Assembly: GCA_035528475.1 (NCBI GenBank)
Contig: DATKYO010000002.1
Location: 15,185-79,184 of the forward strand
Length of the DNA: 64,000 nt
Direction of reading: 5' to 3'
Origin: SD8 sp035528475
Lineage (GTDB): Archaea > Halobacteriota > Methanomicrobia > Methanomicrobiales > Methanospirillaceae
The translations under genes were made by a program, and so were the position numbers. Below the pieces are notes generated by a model, which saw only the letters and a program-made list of their open reading frames with translations, did not search any database and was not told the origin of the DNA. Shown here piece after piece: positions 8,218-16,582 of this stretch. Every line of letters starts with the position of its first letter. Position 1 is the first letter of the stretch.

Positions 8218-8867
8218 TGATCCTCCCGCAGCACCGCCTTATCTTGGTCATCGTTATCCTCCTCGCCTGCTCCATCACCCCGGCGCAGGCACTCCTGTAT
8301 CTTCAGGATGTCGATATAACGCCTGCAGCCCCGGATCTTCCTTCCCTGACAACCCTGAACGCCACTGCATCCATCGAGATCATACCTTCCGGCGCGACGA
8401 CATTTTCCAGCAGCCATACACTCATATTGTCCACGGAACTTGACCATGCCCGCTGGGACGTGCAAATATTTGTCGACGGAATACGGGGAGCGGTTATCCC
8501 GAAGGACGGAAATTATGTATTCGTGAACGGGTTTCTCCTCTCCTACCCCACCAGCAGGGATATTTTAGTAAAAATTGCACTTGAGGGAGTGGTGCCGGCA
8601 TCCCCGCAAGGCACGCCGTTTATTGTGATGCGCGTGGCGGAACTAAACAACCAGAACCGGATTGTGACAGGATCAGAACAGATTGTCACCAGGTCCATTG
8701 TTCAACCGGAATTACCTCAACCTTTGCCTCTTCCCAATGAGACTGTCAGTTGGGAAGAGACCGTAATGCCAGGCCCCACAAGGGCAGGGATCCCGGTGAT
8801 TGCCATCCTGGGTGGACTTCTCATTGCAGTTGCAATCCTGATTGCCCGGTCGCACAGTCATATCTGA
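8217..8867 (+). CDS. Exported membrane-anchored protein of unknown function
   Basis: About 216 residues. An N-terminal signal segment (LILVIVILLACSITPAQA) and a C-terminal membrane helix (GIPVIAILGGLLIAVAILIA) frame a beta-rich extracellular domain with Thr/Ser/Pro-rich stretches and no cysteines after the signal. This is the layout of methanogen surface proteins such as COG1361-like or DUF3821-like proteins; I cannot place it in a named family with confidence. The frame is open from TTG 8208, but the TATA spacing supports ATG 8217. It converges with the aminotransferase gene. Confidence 0.7.
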   Translation: MILPQHRLILVIVILLACSITPAQALLYLQDVDITPAAPDLPSLTTLNATASIEIIPSGATTFSSSHTLILSTELDHARWDVQIFVDGIRGAVIPKDGNYVFVNGFLLSYPTSRDILVKIALEGVVPASPQGTPFIVMRVAELNNQNRIVTGSEQIVTRSIVQPELPQPLPLPNETVSWEETVMPGPTRAGIPVIAILGGLLIAVAILIARSHSHI

Positions 8868-8899
8868 TTAAGGAAAGCGGCTTATCGCGACTTTCCGTA

Positions 8900-10099
8900 T
8901 CATGACCCCATATATTCCGCGAGAACCTGCGCTAACCTGGAAATCCCGGCCTGTATGCGCTCCGGGTCTGCGTTTGAAAAATTCAGCCTGACGCCCCTGT
9001 CACCCGTTCCGTCGGTATAGAAAGGAGTGCCCGGAAGAATTGCCACGTTCTTAGCAAGTGCCCGCCTCCAGAGCTCCATCGCAGAACACCCGTCCGGAAG
9101 AGTGAGCCAGATAAACATACCTCCGTCAGGGCGAGTGTACCGGATCTGTTCAGGGAACATTTCATCCATCATACGAAGCATAAGAGTGCACCGCTCTCCG
9201 TATGCCCGGGTGATTTCAGCAATATGGAAATCTATATCGGTATCTGCAAGATAACGGGAAAGCACCCGCTGGGAAAAGATGTTTGAGTGAAGATCTGAGG
9301 CCTGCTTTGCTGTAATAGTATGATCAATTACTTCTTCGGGCCCGCAAATCCAGCCCATCCGAAGGCCGGGAGCCACTATTTTTGAGAATGAGCCCAGGAG
9401 AATTACACGGTCCTGGGGAAGCAGGGCCCGGAACGTGGGATGATGTGTGCCTGTAAACCGGATTTCGCCGTATGCATCGTCCTCCACGACGAGTGTATCG
9501 GAGTTCCTGAAAAGAGTTGCAGATTCTCTCCGGTTCGCGGTGCTGTAGGTGATTCCCGAAGGATTCTGCGAGTTGGGGATGACGTAGCAAAACACCGGGT
9601 CATAAGAATCGAGAACCCCCGCCAGTTGTCCGGTATCAAGGCCGTCATAATTCAGGGGAACGCTCAGGAATTCCGGGATATACTGAGAAAATGCCTGGAT
9701 TGCCCCCAGGTATCCGGGTGCCTCGATGCCAACCGGATCACCCTCGTCGATAAAGATCCGACCCACAAGATCGAGGGTCTGCTGCGATCCGTTCGTGATA
9801 AGTATCTCATCCGGATCAACCGATATGGAGAGCCTCTTTTTGTAACGGTTGGAAATCCATTCCCTTAGAGGGAGATACCCTTCTGTGGTGGAATACTGGA
9901 GAGCTGCTTTTCCCTCCTCTTTTAAAACGGAATTGGCTGCCTTCCGGATTCCTTCCGTATCCAAAAAATCGGGGCTGGGAAGCCCTCCGGCAAATGAGAT
10001 AACATCAGGCCTCTCGGTAACTTTCAGGATTTCCCGGATCATGGATTGCGGGGTAGCCCGTATTCTCCGGGAAAACTTGTAATCTGTTGTCCTGGGCAT
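8900..10099 (-). CDS. PLP-dependent aminotransferase, class I/II (2-aminoadipate/aromatic type)
   Basis: A 399-residue fold-type I aminotransferase. It has the N-terminal VISFAGGLPSPDFLD motif, ITNGSQQTLDLVGRIF (phosphate-binding region), NSQNPSGITYS, the Asp of VVEDDAYGEIRF and the PLP lysine in GSFSKIVAPGLRMGW. This combination is that of the LysN/2-aminoadipate and aromatic aminotransferase group related to MocR C-termini. It would transfer an amino group between an aromatic or aminoadipate-type donor and 2-oxoglutarate. No regulator domain is fused to it. Its neighbours give no pathway. Confidence 0.85.
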   Translation of the reverse strand: MPRTTDYKFSRRIRATPQSMIREILKVTERPDVISFAGGLPSPDFLDTEGIRKAANSVLKEEGKAALQYSTTEGYLPLREWISNRYKKRLSISVDPDEILITNGSQQTLDLVGRIFIDEGDPVGIEAPGYLGAIQAFSQYIPEFLSVPLNYDGLDTGQLAGVLDSYDPVFCYVIPNSQNPSGITYSTANRRESATLFRNSDTLVVEDDAYGEIRFTGTHHPTFRALLPQDRVILLGSFSKIVAPGLRMGWICGPEEVIDHTITAKQASDLHSNIFSQRVLSRYLADTDIDFHIAEITRAYGERCTLMLRMMDEMFPEQIRYTRPDGGMFIWLTLPDGCSAMELWRRALAKNVAILPGTPFYTDGTGDRGVRLNFSNADPERIQAGISRLAQVLAEYMGS

Positions 10100-10250
10100 T
10101 ATTGCGCCTTCCTGAATATAATTGAGTATTTCTATTGGATACAGAAGCTTATGAAATTATCATGATTAATCAGGATATTTCCCGGATGATCCCTGGAAAG
10201 CAGGTATTAAAAGGGAGTGATCCGCCTGAAAAGGCATATTGGTTAGCGAA

Positions 10251-10988
10251 TCAGCCTTTACCGGGCTCTTTGAAATGCGGGCAGGCTGTAAGGCAACGAC
10301 TGCAAAGCATCTCCGTATCCCATGCTATACGATTGACTGAACGCTGCAGCAACGGCGACATGGCATTTTTCCCAAACATCCAACAGAAAAACGGACGCAG
10401 CGATCGGGGAACTGCATGACTCACATTCTCGCATCGGAGGACATCCACTCCATTTTCTGTGAGCGCTCCAACAGGACACGCTTTGATACATTTTCCACAT
10501 TCGAAGCAGTGTGTTCCTCCAATAGAAAGTAGGACAGGCTCCAGTTCTTTTTCGGTCACAACTGCCCCAAGGGCCAGACGGTTCCCATATTCCGGTGAGA
10601 TGAGGAGAGTGTTTCGACCGATGACTCCTATCCCTGCCTCCTGTGCACAGTGCTTGAGTGAGAGAAGTCCCATTATCCTCCCGTTATGGACCCTGACCGG
10701 GAAGAAAGAAGGTACTGGAACTGAGGTAAAACCTTCTGAATTATATCTTTGTGAAAGCCGGGAAGCTGTTTTTTCAAGCAGTGTGATGACTTCATGAAGT
10801 TTTTTTGTCTTTTCACGGCTCCCGAGCGAGTATACATCCGATGGAACCGCTTTTCCGAAGACAATCAGGGTCTTCGCAGCAGGGAGCAGGTTCCGGGGAT
10901 GAAAGCCTTCCGGTGCGGAGCAGTCGGAAACCGGCAATACAGCATAGACATCCATCGCTTCCAGATTAAAGAACTGCAGGAGATCCAT
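10251..10988 (-). CDS. 4Fe-4S protein related to epoxyqueuosine reductase (QueG-like)
   Basis: A 245-residue protein. The C-terminal part carries cysteine clusters of two 4Fe-4S centres: CFECGKCIKACPVGA near residue 161, then single and paired cysteines (LRCENVS, MLCSRCLTACPHF). The middle section (HCAQEAGIGVIGRNTLLISPEYGNRLALGAVVT) is the signature of QueG-type and related corrinoid or ferredoxin-fused proteins. It lacks the C-terminal HEAT repeats of bacterial QueG and is shorter, so the substrate is uncertain. It is divergent from the aldo/keto reductase gene, with an inverted repeat between them. Confidence 0.7.
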   Translation of the reverse strand: MDLLQFFNLEAMDVYAVLPVSDCSAPEGFHPRNLLPAAKTLIVFGKAVPSDVYSLGSREKTKKLHEVITLLEKTASRLSQRYNSEGFTSVPVPSFFPVRVHNGRIMGLLSLKHCAQEAGIGVIGRNTLLISPEYGNRLALGAVVTEKELEPVLLSIGGTHCFECGKCIKACPVGALTENGVDVLRCENVSHAVPRSLRPFFCWMFGKNAMSPLLQRSVNRIAWDTEMLCSRCLTACPHFKEPGKG

Positions 10989-11013
10989 TCTAAAAAACGA
11001 TTAAGCTTTTTCA

Positions 11014-11028
11014 GGTCAAAAATTGACC
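11014..11028. promoter_or_regulatory. Inverted repeat GGTCAA-AAA-TTGACC between divergent redox genes
   Basis: A 15-base inverted repeat lies 26 bases upstream of the Fe-S protein start. The related sequence GACTGACCAGTC is at 11164-11175, just upstream of the aldo/keto reductase; both contain TGACCAGT. It could be a shared operator, but the evidence is only this similarity. Confidence 0.3.
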
Positions 11029-11188
11029 AGTAATGTATATTCAACGCAACCCTTTATGTGTACGAGTAATACTATGCCATTTCATCAAAAATTGTTTCGA
11101 GCCATATCATCCCGGAAACTACTGAAATCCTGTTGCCGGGAAAAGAAGAAAAGAGAGAGAATGGACTGACCAGTCAATCGGGTGATTT

Positions 11189-12424
11189 ATGCAATACAGA
11201 ATGGTGCCAAAAACCGGTGAGAAACTTTCTGCCCTTGGCTTCGGCGGGATGAGATTCCCTATGCAAAAAAATGGCCGGATAGACAAGGAACAGACAGCAA
11301 GACTCCTGCAATATGCAATCGACAACGGGATCAACTACATCGATACCGCCTATATGTATCACAATGGTGAGAGCGAGGTGGTTATCGGGCAAGCCCTCGA
11401 AGGCGGGTACCGGGAGAATGTGAATCTCGCCACAAAACTTCCACACTGGTATGTCCGGAAATATGAGGATATGGAGCATTTCCTGGATATCCAGCTGTCA
11501 CGACTCCGGACAGACTGCATCGATTATTACCTTATCCATAGCCTTAAATGCGAGAGTTGGGAGAGAATCCGGGACATGGGCGTGCTTGATTTCCTTGACC
11601 GCATGAAATCCGAGGGGAAAATCCGTAATGCAGGGTTCTCATTCCATGATTCTCTCCCGGTTTTTAAGGATATCGTGGACGCATACGATTGGGAGTTTTG
11701 CCAGATTCAGTACAACTACCTGGACGAGCGGCACCAGGCCGGGACGGAAGGGCTGTTATATGCAGCCGGCCGGAACCTGGCGATCATGGTCATGGAGCCG
11801 TTGAGGGGAGGCCTTCTGGGACGACCGGCTCCAGGTGAAATCGGGAAGATATGGGATAAATTAGCGGTGAAGCGTTCCCCCGCAGAATGGGGATTTCGCT
11901 GGGTTCTCGACCACTCCGCGGTTTGCGTTGTCCTCTCCGGCATGAATGCAAAAAGCCAGTTGGAGGAAAACATCCGGGTTGCCGCGGATGCCCTGCCCAT
12001 GTCTCTCACCGGTAAAGAACTGGCAGTCATTGCAAAGGCCCGGGATGCATGGAGGTCACTGATGAGAGTTTCCTGTACAGGGTGTGCCTACTGTATGCCC
12101 TGCCCCGCCGGGGTGAATATCCCTGAATGCTTCTCACTTTACAATGCTTCCTTTTACGATCGCGAAAAGGGCAAAATCCCTCCTTCATCATCAAGATTCA
12201 TGTATATGGTCAACCTCGGGGGAGTAATGGGAACTCCCGAGTGTGCATCACTCTGCAAAAATTGCGGCAAATGTGTAAAGGCCTGCCCCCAACAGCTTCC
12301 TATCCCCAAACTCCTGGAAGACGTAAGAAACAGGATGGAAGGGAGGGCTCTCTGGTTAAAACGGCCATTTTTGAGAATTGCTATCGGCCTCATGCGTCGC
12401 TATGAAGGCAAAAAAACCAGGTAA
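11189..12424 (+). CDS. Aldo/keto reductase with C-terminal 4Fe-4S domain
   Basis: A 411-residue protein. Residues 1-280 form an aldo/keto reductase barrel: ALGFGGMRFP, the catalytic Tyr in NYIDTAYMYHNGESE, the Lys of NLATKLPHW and the His in YLIHSL. Residues about 290-390 are a ferredoxin-like tail with CTGCAYCMPCPAGVNIP and CASLCKNCGKCVKACPQQL. Such fusions are common in anaerobes and are thought to couple ferredoxin or NAD(P)H to carbonyl reduction; the substrate is unknown. ATG 11189 follows GGTGAT. A strong hairpin terminator follows. Confidence 0.9.
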   Translation: MQYRMVPKTGEKLSALGFGGMRFPMQKNGRIDKEQTARLLQYAIDNGINYIDTAYMYHNGESEVVIGQALEGGYRENVNLATKLPHWYVRKYEDMEHFLDIQLSRLRTDCIDYYLIHSLKCESWERIRDMGVLDFLDRMKSEGKIRNAGFSFHDSLPVFKDIVDAYDWEFCQIQYNYLDERHQAGTEGLLYAAGRNLAIMVMEPLRGGLLGRPAPGEIGKIWDKLAVKRSPAEWGFRWVLDHSAVCVVLSGMNAKSQLEENIRVAADALPMSLTGKELAVIAKARDAWRSLMRVSCTGCAYCMPCPAGVNIPECFSLYNASFYDREKGKIPPSSSRFMYMVNLGGVMGTPECASLCKNCGKCVKACPQQLPIPKLLEDVRNRMEGRALWLKRPFLRIAIGLMRRYEGKKTR

Positions 12425-12460
12425 AGACAGGTGAAACCGGGGGATACTGGCTATATCACC

Positions 12461-12488
12461 CCTGCCGGATAAATGGCAGGCCATTTTT
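12461..12488 (+). terminator. Intrinsic-type terminator after the aldo/keto reductase gene
   Basis: CCTGCC (12461-12466) and GGCAGG (12475-12480) form a six-pair stem, followed by CCATTTTT. It lies 37 bases after the stop. A second hairpin (TGTCCC at 12495 and GGGACA at 12513) follows. Confidence 0.6.
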
Positions 12489-12621
12489 GACATGTGTCCC
12501 GGGGCTCTTCCAGGGACAGAAAATTGCATTGCACTCCCACGACTTTCATATCCAAAAATAAGGGGAAAAGCACCATTCCTTATAAAATCCATTCCTGTGT
12601 GTAAAGAATATCCCTGCTTTC

Positions 12622-13584
12622 TCATAGCAGCAGCAGCACAAGGGAAAGGGTGACAAGCTTGGCCGTCATGCTGCAGATGTACGACACGGCTGTGATTTTC
12701 AGTCCGAACTTTCCGAAGAGGGATAGATTGAGAGGCAGGGTATAACGGAGATAGATGAGTGTTATGACCATCATGCTCCCGATGAGCAGTGTGATAAGGG
12801 CGTCTTTGACCACCAGGACACCGGTGGCCATCAGGGATGCCACGACCGCGTACCCGGCATAGGACCTGAGAATCTGTGCGACCAGGGCGGTGGAACTCTC
12901 CCCGGGAAGACCGATAGCTCCCAGCAATGGGGCAAAAAGTGCTCCTATCAGGTCCATTACCCCATAAATGGTAAGGACGGTGAAAGCCAGGACGGCAATA
13001 ACCGTGACAGGGATGATTCGCCGCAGTTGGGGCCCGGCCTTGGATAAGCCTGCCCTGACATTCCCGCGGGAGAACGATATCTTTGCAGGGGGTGCCTGTT
13101 CCCCTGCGCATTCCCCTCCCAATTCCTTCTTTCCCAGGATAAACCGGGTGTAGAGAATAGCTCCCAGCATCTGCAGGAAACTTGAGAAGAGGTTTAAGAA
13201 GACATGCAGCCCCCCTACAACCGGACCCAGGAGCACTATGGCTGCCGGAAGGTGCACGCGGAAGAGTGACTCCCCCAGCACTACGGGGAATGTGCTCATA
13301 ACAAGGGCAGGGATGATCTCCTCCTTCTCCACCTTGCCATCATTGTAGAGGCCGGCAAACATGGCCTTTCCTGCCGTAGGGTTGATGAAAATGGCCAATA
13401 TGGAAGTCGTGGCTGGCTCCGAAAGGCCCGAAATGCGGCAGAGAGGCCGGGTGAGACGGGTGAGCCTGCCGAATACACCGGTCTCCACTAAAATGCTTGC
13501 AAGGATTATTCCCGCTGTGAGAAGAATTACAGCCTCCACCAGGTAGGAGAAAAGGACATCCAGTGAAGCGATATTCGCGGGCAT
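12622..13584 (-). CDS. Nucleoside-recognition (Gate) domain membrane protein
   Basis: About 320 residues with eight to nine membrane helices. It resembles the Gate-domain proteins related to SpmA/SpmB and the nucleoside/ferrous iron transporters: repeated FINPTAGKAMFAGLYNDGKV and GALFAPLLGAIGLPGESSTALVAQILRSYAG segments give an internal two-fold pattern, each with a polar break in a helix. Substrate is unknown; archaeal relatives are annotated only by this domain. The frame is open to GTG 13611; ATG 13584, where similarity begins, is preferred, although neither has a clear Shine-Dalgarno sequence. A decayed nitroreductase gene lies immediately upstream on the other strand. Confidence 0.7.
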   Translation of the reverse strand: MPANIASLDVLFSYLVEAVILLTAGIILASILVETGVFGRLTRLTRPLCRISGLSEPATTSILAIFINPTAGKAMFAGLYNDGKVEKEEIIPALVMSTFPVVLGESLFRVHLPAAIVLLGPVVGGLHVFLNLFSSFLQMLGAILYTRFILGKKELGGECAGEQAPPAKISFSRGNVRAGLSKAGPQLRRIIPVTVIAVLAFTVLTIYGVMDLIGALFAPLLGAIGLPGESSTALVAQILRSYAGYAVVASLMATGVLVVKDALITLLIGSMMVITLIYLRYTLPLNLSLFGKFGLKITAVSYICSMTAKLVTLSLVLLLL

Positions 13585-13623
13585 CTCATATCTCGTCGGA
13601 CGGAGAGGCACTTATGGGGATCG

Positions 13624-13875
13624 GTGAGGATTGGGGCATATGCATGCTGCCTGGTCCATCTTGATGCCGGTCAGGCTGTCCGTAATCTTTACCTGGCCGC
13701 CAGCATGGTGATCTGCTGCGCATACGTAACTGGGGGTTTTAACCATCATATCCTGGCTTACTTGCTGGAAATCGATGGGATTGAAGAATTCGTCATCAAA
13801 TGTGCCACAGTGGAAAAGAAGGAAAAAGAACAAATTTCAGAAAGGGGCCTCATGAGTAAGAAAAATTCTGGATAA
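13624..13875 (+). pseudogene. C-terminal remnant of a SagB/ThcOx-type nitroreductase
   Basis: The frame from GTG 13624 encodes about 83 residues. The segments LVHLDAGQAVRNLYLAAS, then LLEIDGIEEFVIKCATVEKK match the last third of SagB-type nitroreductases (HLDAGHxxQNLYLxA ... GxDGxEExxIYxxxVGK), an FMN-dependent oxidoreductase family of about 200-250 residues. The FMN-binding N-terminal two thirds are absent: upstream sequence runs into the Gate-domain gene on the other strand. Typical Gly and His positions are changed (GQAV for GHAA). It may be translated, but cannot be a functional nitroreductase. Confidence 0.65.
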
Positions 13876-13918
13876 AGTGTGCATCTTCATTGAACGGTGC
13901 TATCCTGACATCCCCTAA

Positions 13919-13950
13919 ATTTATTTAAATTGCCTGCGCTATCTGGTTCA
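13919..13950 (+). promoter_or_regulatory. TATA box for a leaderless VOC gene
   Basis: TTTATTTAAAT at 13920-13930 is centred about 26 bases before ATG 13950. There is no Shine-Dalgarno sequence, so the transcript probably starts at or next to the start codon. Confidence 0.5.
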
Positions 13951-14321
13951 TGCCAACTATTGTACATTTTAACCTGCCTGCCGATGATCCCGAGAGGGCG
14001 AGATTGTTCTACAGGGAATTGTTCGGATGGAAATTCGAGGCTCCTCCCGGGTTTCCTGACTATTACCTGGTGGAGACCGAAGACCTGGAGGGAATGCCGG
14101 GGATCGGAGGGGGTATGGGAAAGAGGGAGAGCCCCTACCAGCAGATCACTAATTATATCGGCGTTTTATCTGTCGACGAATACCTGGCAAAGGTTGAGTC
14201 CCTGGGAGGAAAGATTATCCTTCCGAAGATGCCTGTTCCCGGATTCGGTAACCTTGCAGTCTGTATGGACACCGAGGGAAATCCTTTCGGGCTTTGGCAG
14301 GAGGAAACCGCAGTCGAATAG
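13950..14321 (+). CDS. VOC (glyoxalase/bleomycin-resistance fold) protein
   Basis: A 123-residue protein with two beta-alpha-beta-beta-beta modules. HFNLPADDPERARLFYRELFGW at the N-terminus and VCMDTEGNPFGLWQ at the C-terminus are the usual VOC signatures. His6 (IVHFNLP) and a C-terminal acidic position are candidate metal ligands, but the full set of glyoxalase I ligands is not evident. Such small VOC proteins (CFP-30B/YetH-like) are mostly of unknown function. Nothing links it to its neighbours. Confidence 0.8.
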   Translation: MPTIVHFNLPADDPERARLFYRELFGWKFEAPPGFPDYYLVETEDLEGMPGIGGGMGKRESPYQQITNYIGVLSVDEYLAKVESLGGKIILPKMPVPGFGNLAVCMDTEGNPFGLWQEETAVE

Positions 14322-14464
14322 CGATTGTCATTTGGAGAATGTTTTGGAAAACACCCGGTTAACGTATGTAATTTATGCAGTTTATTCACGAATTCATAGA
14401 CGAAATACGGGTCTGATAGCCGAATCCTGCCAATGAAAAATATATTTTCAGGAGATATGATGAC

Positions 14465-15373
14465 ATGATTACCCAAGTGCATTTTATCACAACATATATG
14501 TGTACACATACCTGTGACCACTGTTTTGTATGCAGCAGTCCTGCATCGGAAGGAACATTTACCCTAAGCCAGATTATAAGAGCGCTCGATCAGGCCCAAG
14601 CCCTTGGCACGGTGGACATGATCTACTTTGAGGGGGGTGAACCGTTCCTGTTCTATCCTCTCCTGAAAGAAGGTATCCGGCATGCACGGCTGCGGGGGTT
14701 TGCTGTTGGCGTAGTGACAAACGGGTACTTTGCTACATCAGATGAGAATGCCCGCCTCTTTTTGGAACCCCTGACAGAATTAGGGATTGCTGATTTCAGT
14801 ATCAGCGATGATGTCTTCCATTACGAGAACCGGGTTGACAACCCGGCCCGTCGTGCGTTCACGATAGCTCGGGATATGGGGATTGCAGCGTCGGTTCTTG
14901 CTCTTGATTCCGGCGCTTCAGGGCCTGACACTCCCGGTTCGCCCCGCGAAGAAAAAACCGGGATTGTTACCGGTGGAGGCATCATGTTCAGAGGTCGTGC
15001 TGCAGGCAAATTAAGCCGGTATGCTTCCCGGAATAACTGGCAGCAATTCACACGCTGCCCCTATGAAGATCTTGTCAACCCGAAACGCCTTCATGTCGAT
15101 TCGTTCGGCAATCTCCAGATCTGCCAGGGGATTACTATAGGAAATATTTGGGAGCGCCCGCTTCAGGAACTAATAGACCGTTATTCAGCAGTCAGGCATC
15201 CTGTCTGCGGACCACTGGTACAGGGGGGACCGGTACAACTTGCCCGGGATTTGGAATTCACACCTCCTGCCGATGTCGCGGATGCATGCCACCTCTGTTT
15301 CCTTGCCAGGAAAGCCAGAATAGGGATGTACCCGGAGATCCTGAGCCCCGGGCAGGTTTATTGTAATGAATGA
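14465..15373 (+). CDS. Radical SAM protein of unknown substrate
   Basis: A 302-residue radical SAM protein. The cluster motif CTHTCDHC (Cys13, Cys17, Cys20) is followed by YFEGGEPFLFYPLL (the GGE SAM-binding strand) and VVTNGYFATS. The C-terminal part has further cysteines (TRCPYEDL, LQICQGITIGNI, DACHLCFLARKA), an arrangement like a short SPASM/twitch auxiliary-cluster domain. The segment QICQGITIGNIWERPLQELI is typical of that domain. Relatives modify peptides or cofactors, but no peptide substrate gene is visible next to it. ATG 14465 follows CAGGAGA. Confidence 0.8.
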   Translation: MITQVHFITTYMCTHTCDHCFVCSSPASEGTFTLSQIIRALDQAQALGTVDMIYFEGGEPFLFYPLLKEGIRHARLRGFAVGVVTNGYFATSDENARLFLEPLTELGIADFSISDDVFHYENRVDNPARRAFTIARDMGIAASVLALDSGASGPDTPGSPREEKTGIVTGGGIMFRGRAAGKLSRYASRNNWQQFTRCPYEDLVNPKRLHVDSFGNLQICQGITIGNIWERPLQELIDRYSAVRHPVCGPLVQGGPVQLARDLEFTPPADVADACHLCFLARKARIGMYPEILSPGQVYCNE

Positions 15374-15742
15374 CAGAACCACATCCTAAAAAATTCAGAA
15401 TGCTGTTTACTCCACAAAACACAAGGCTCCACATCCATGGAGCGTAATTGTAGATTTATTGTACTCAGGGAGTGAGAACTCTTCCCTGAAAAAGCAGGCC
15501 AGATCTGTTATCCATTTCGCCGGCATGCGGCGATAAAGTTCTTCTTTGCCTCCCGTTTCGGTTACCGTTGTTGCGAAGGCGGATAAGGGGCAGTCCTTTT
15601 TGGCATTATTCTATCACATGTCAACAGAAGAGGATATTAAAAAATCTTTCCCGCTCTTTGGCCCGATGCGTCGCCGCATCAAGGGGAGGCCAGGCGGGGA
15701 TAAAAACCGGGCATCATGGCCCGGGAATCTTCCCGGGTTCAT
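15374..15742. other. Gap between convergent genes, hairpins only
   Basis: This 370-base stretch separates the radical SAM gene from the end of the trp operon. It contains two hairpins, GCTCCA/TGGAGC near 15430-15447 and CAGGGA/TCCCTG near 15465-15490, and the trp terminator. ORFs over it show no gene-like features. Confidence 0.6.
15703..15737 (-). terminator. Terminator of the trp operon
   Basis: The perfect inverted repeat CCCGGGAATCTTCCCGGG (15720-15737) begins six bases after the trpA stop. Reading on the minus strand, CCGGTTTTTATCC follows at 15710-15698. The stem plus T-run fits the end of the operon transcript. Confidence 0.6.
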
Positions 15743-16582
15743 TCAGCGGTTCATCCCCCGATCTTCTTCAGATGCCTCTTTCAGGTTGCGGACCAGTGCA
15801 CCCACCCTGATCCTCATTTCCTCATGCCCGCCGGACTGCTCCCCGATTATCCGCACGATCGCAGACCCCACGATCATCCCGTCGGCCCCCGCTTTCGTGT
15901 AAGCCCTTATGTGTTCCGGGGTTGATATCCCGAACCCCGGCACGACCGGGAGAGATGTCCTTTCTTTTACTTCCCGGATACAGGAAAGCACCTCGGGCGA
16001 TAGTTCATCCCGCACCCCTGTCACACCCATGGCTGCAATAAGGTAGATGAATCCTCCTGCCATCTCGAGGATATCCCCGATTCTCTCAGGCGAGGTGGTC
16101 TGGCTTACAAAGAGGATAGGCTCGATTCCTGCATCTCTCGCTGCAGTACAGAATGGAGCCGCTTCTTCCAACGGCACATCAGCTACCGCCACTCCGTCCG
16201 CACCCGCGTTGGCGGCATCCTGGTAAAACTTCCGGATCCCCCTCTGTATCACGATATTGGCATATGTAAGGATAACCAGGGGTATCTTCGATTTTTCCCG
16301 AATCTCAAGGATTTGGGAAAACAGTCGATCTGTATCCATTCCGGCCTGAAGCGCCCTTGATATCGCCTCCTGGATAACCGGCCCGTCAGCAACCGGGTCG
16401 GAGAAAGGCATCACCAGCTCTATGCAGTCGGCACCGGCGGCCTCCATTTCAAAGACCAGTCTGATGCTGGCTTCATAGTCCGGATCACCGGCAACCGTGC
16501 ATGCAACAAGCAATGGATTTTTTGCGGATTGAAATGCCTGCGAAAGCCGCGATGCGTTGCTTTTTTCGCGAATCACGGGCAT
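15743..16582 (-). CDS. trpA: Tryptophan synthase alpha subunit
   Basis: A 279-residue TIM barrel that splits indole-3-glycerol phosphate to indole and glyceraldehyde 3-phosphate, passing indole to TrpB. The catalytic Glu lies in ADCIELVMPFSDPVADGPVIQ and the Asp in VADVPLEE; VPGFGISTPEH and DGMIVGSAIV bind the phosphate. It is the last gene of the operon. Its ATG overlaps the end of trpB by ten bases. Confidence 0.97.
   Translation of the reverse strand: MPVIREKSNASRLSQAFQSAKNPLLVACTVAGDPDYEASIRLVFEMEAAGADCIELVMPFSDPVADGPVIQEAISRALQAGMDTDRLFSQILEIREKSKIPLVILTYANIVIQRGIRKFYQDAANAGADGVAVADVPLEEAAPFCTAARDAGIEPILFVSQTTSPERIGDILEMAGGFIYLIAAMGVTGVRDELSPEVLSCIREVKERTSLPVVPGFGISTPEHIRAYTKAGADGMIVGSAIVRIIGEQSGGHEEMRIRVGALVRNLKEASEEDRGMNR

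Noticed and set aside
10135..10419. A 94-codon plus-strand frame between the aminotransferase and Fe-S protein genes
   Set aside because: Most of it is antisense to the cysteine motifs of the Fe-S protein, which are clearly coding.
12356..13111. A 251-codon minus-strand frame over the end of the aldo/keto reductase and the Gate-domain gene
   Set aside because: It overlaps the Gate-domain gene on the same strand in another frame; its composition (His, Arg, Pro, Cys rich) is that of a shadow frame.
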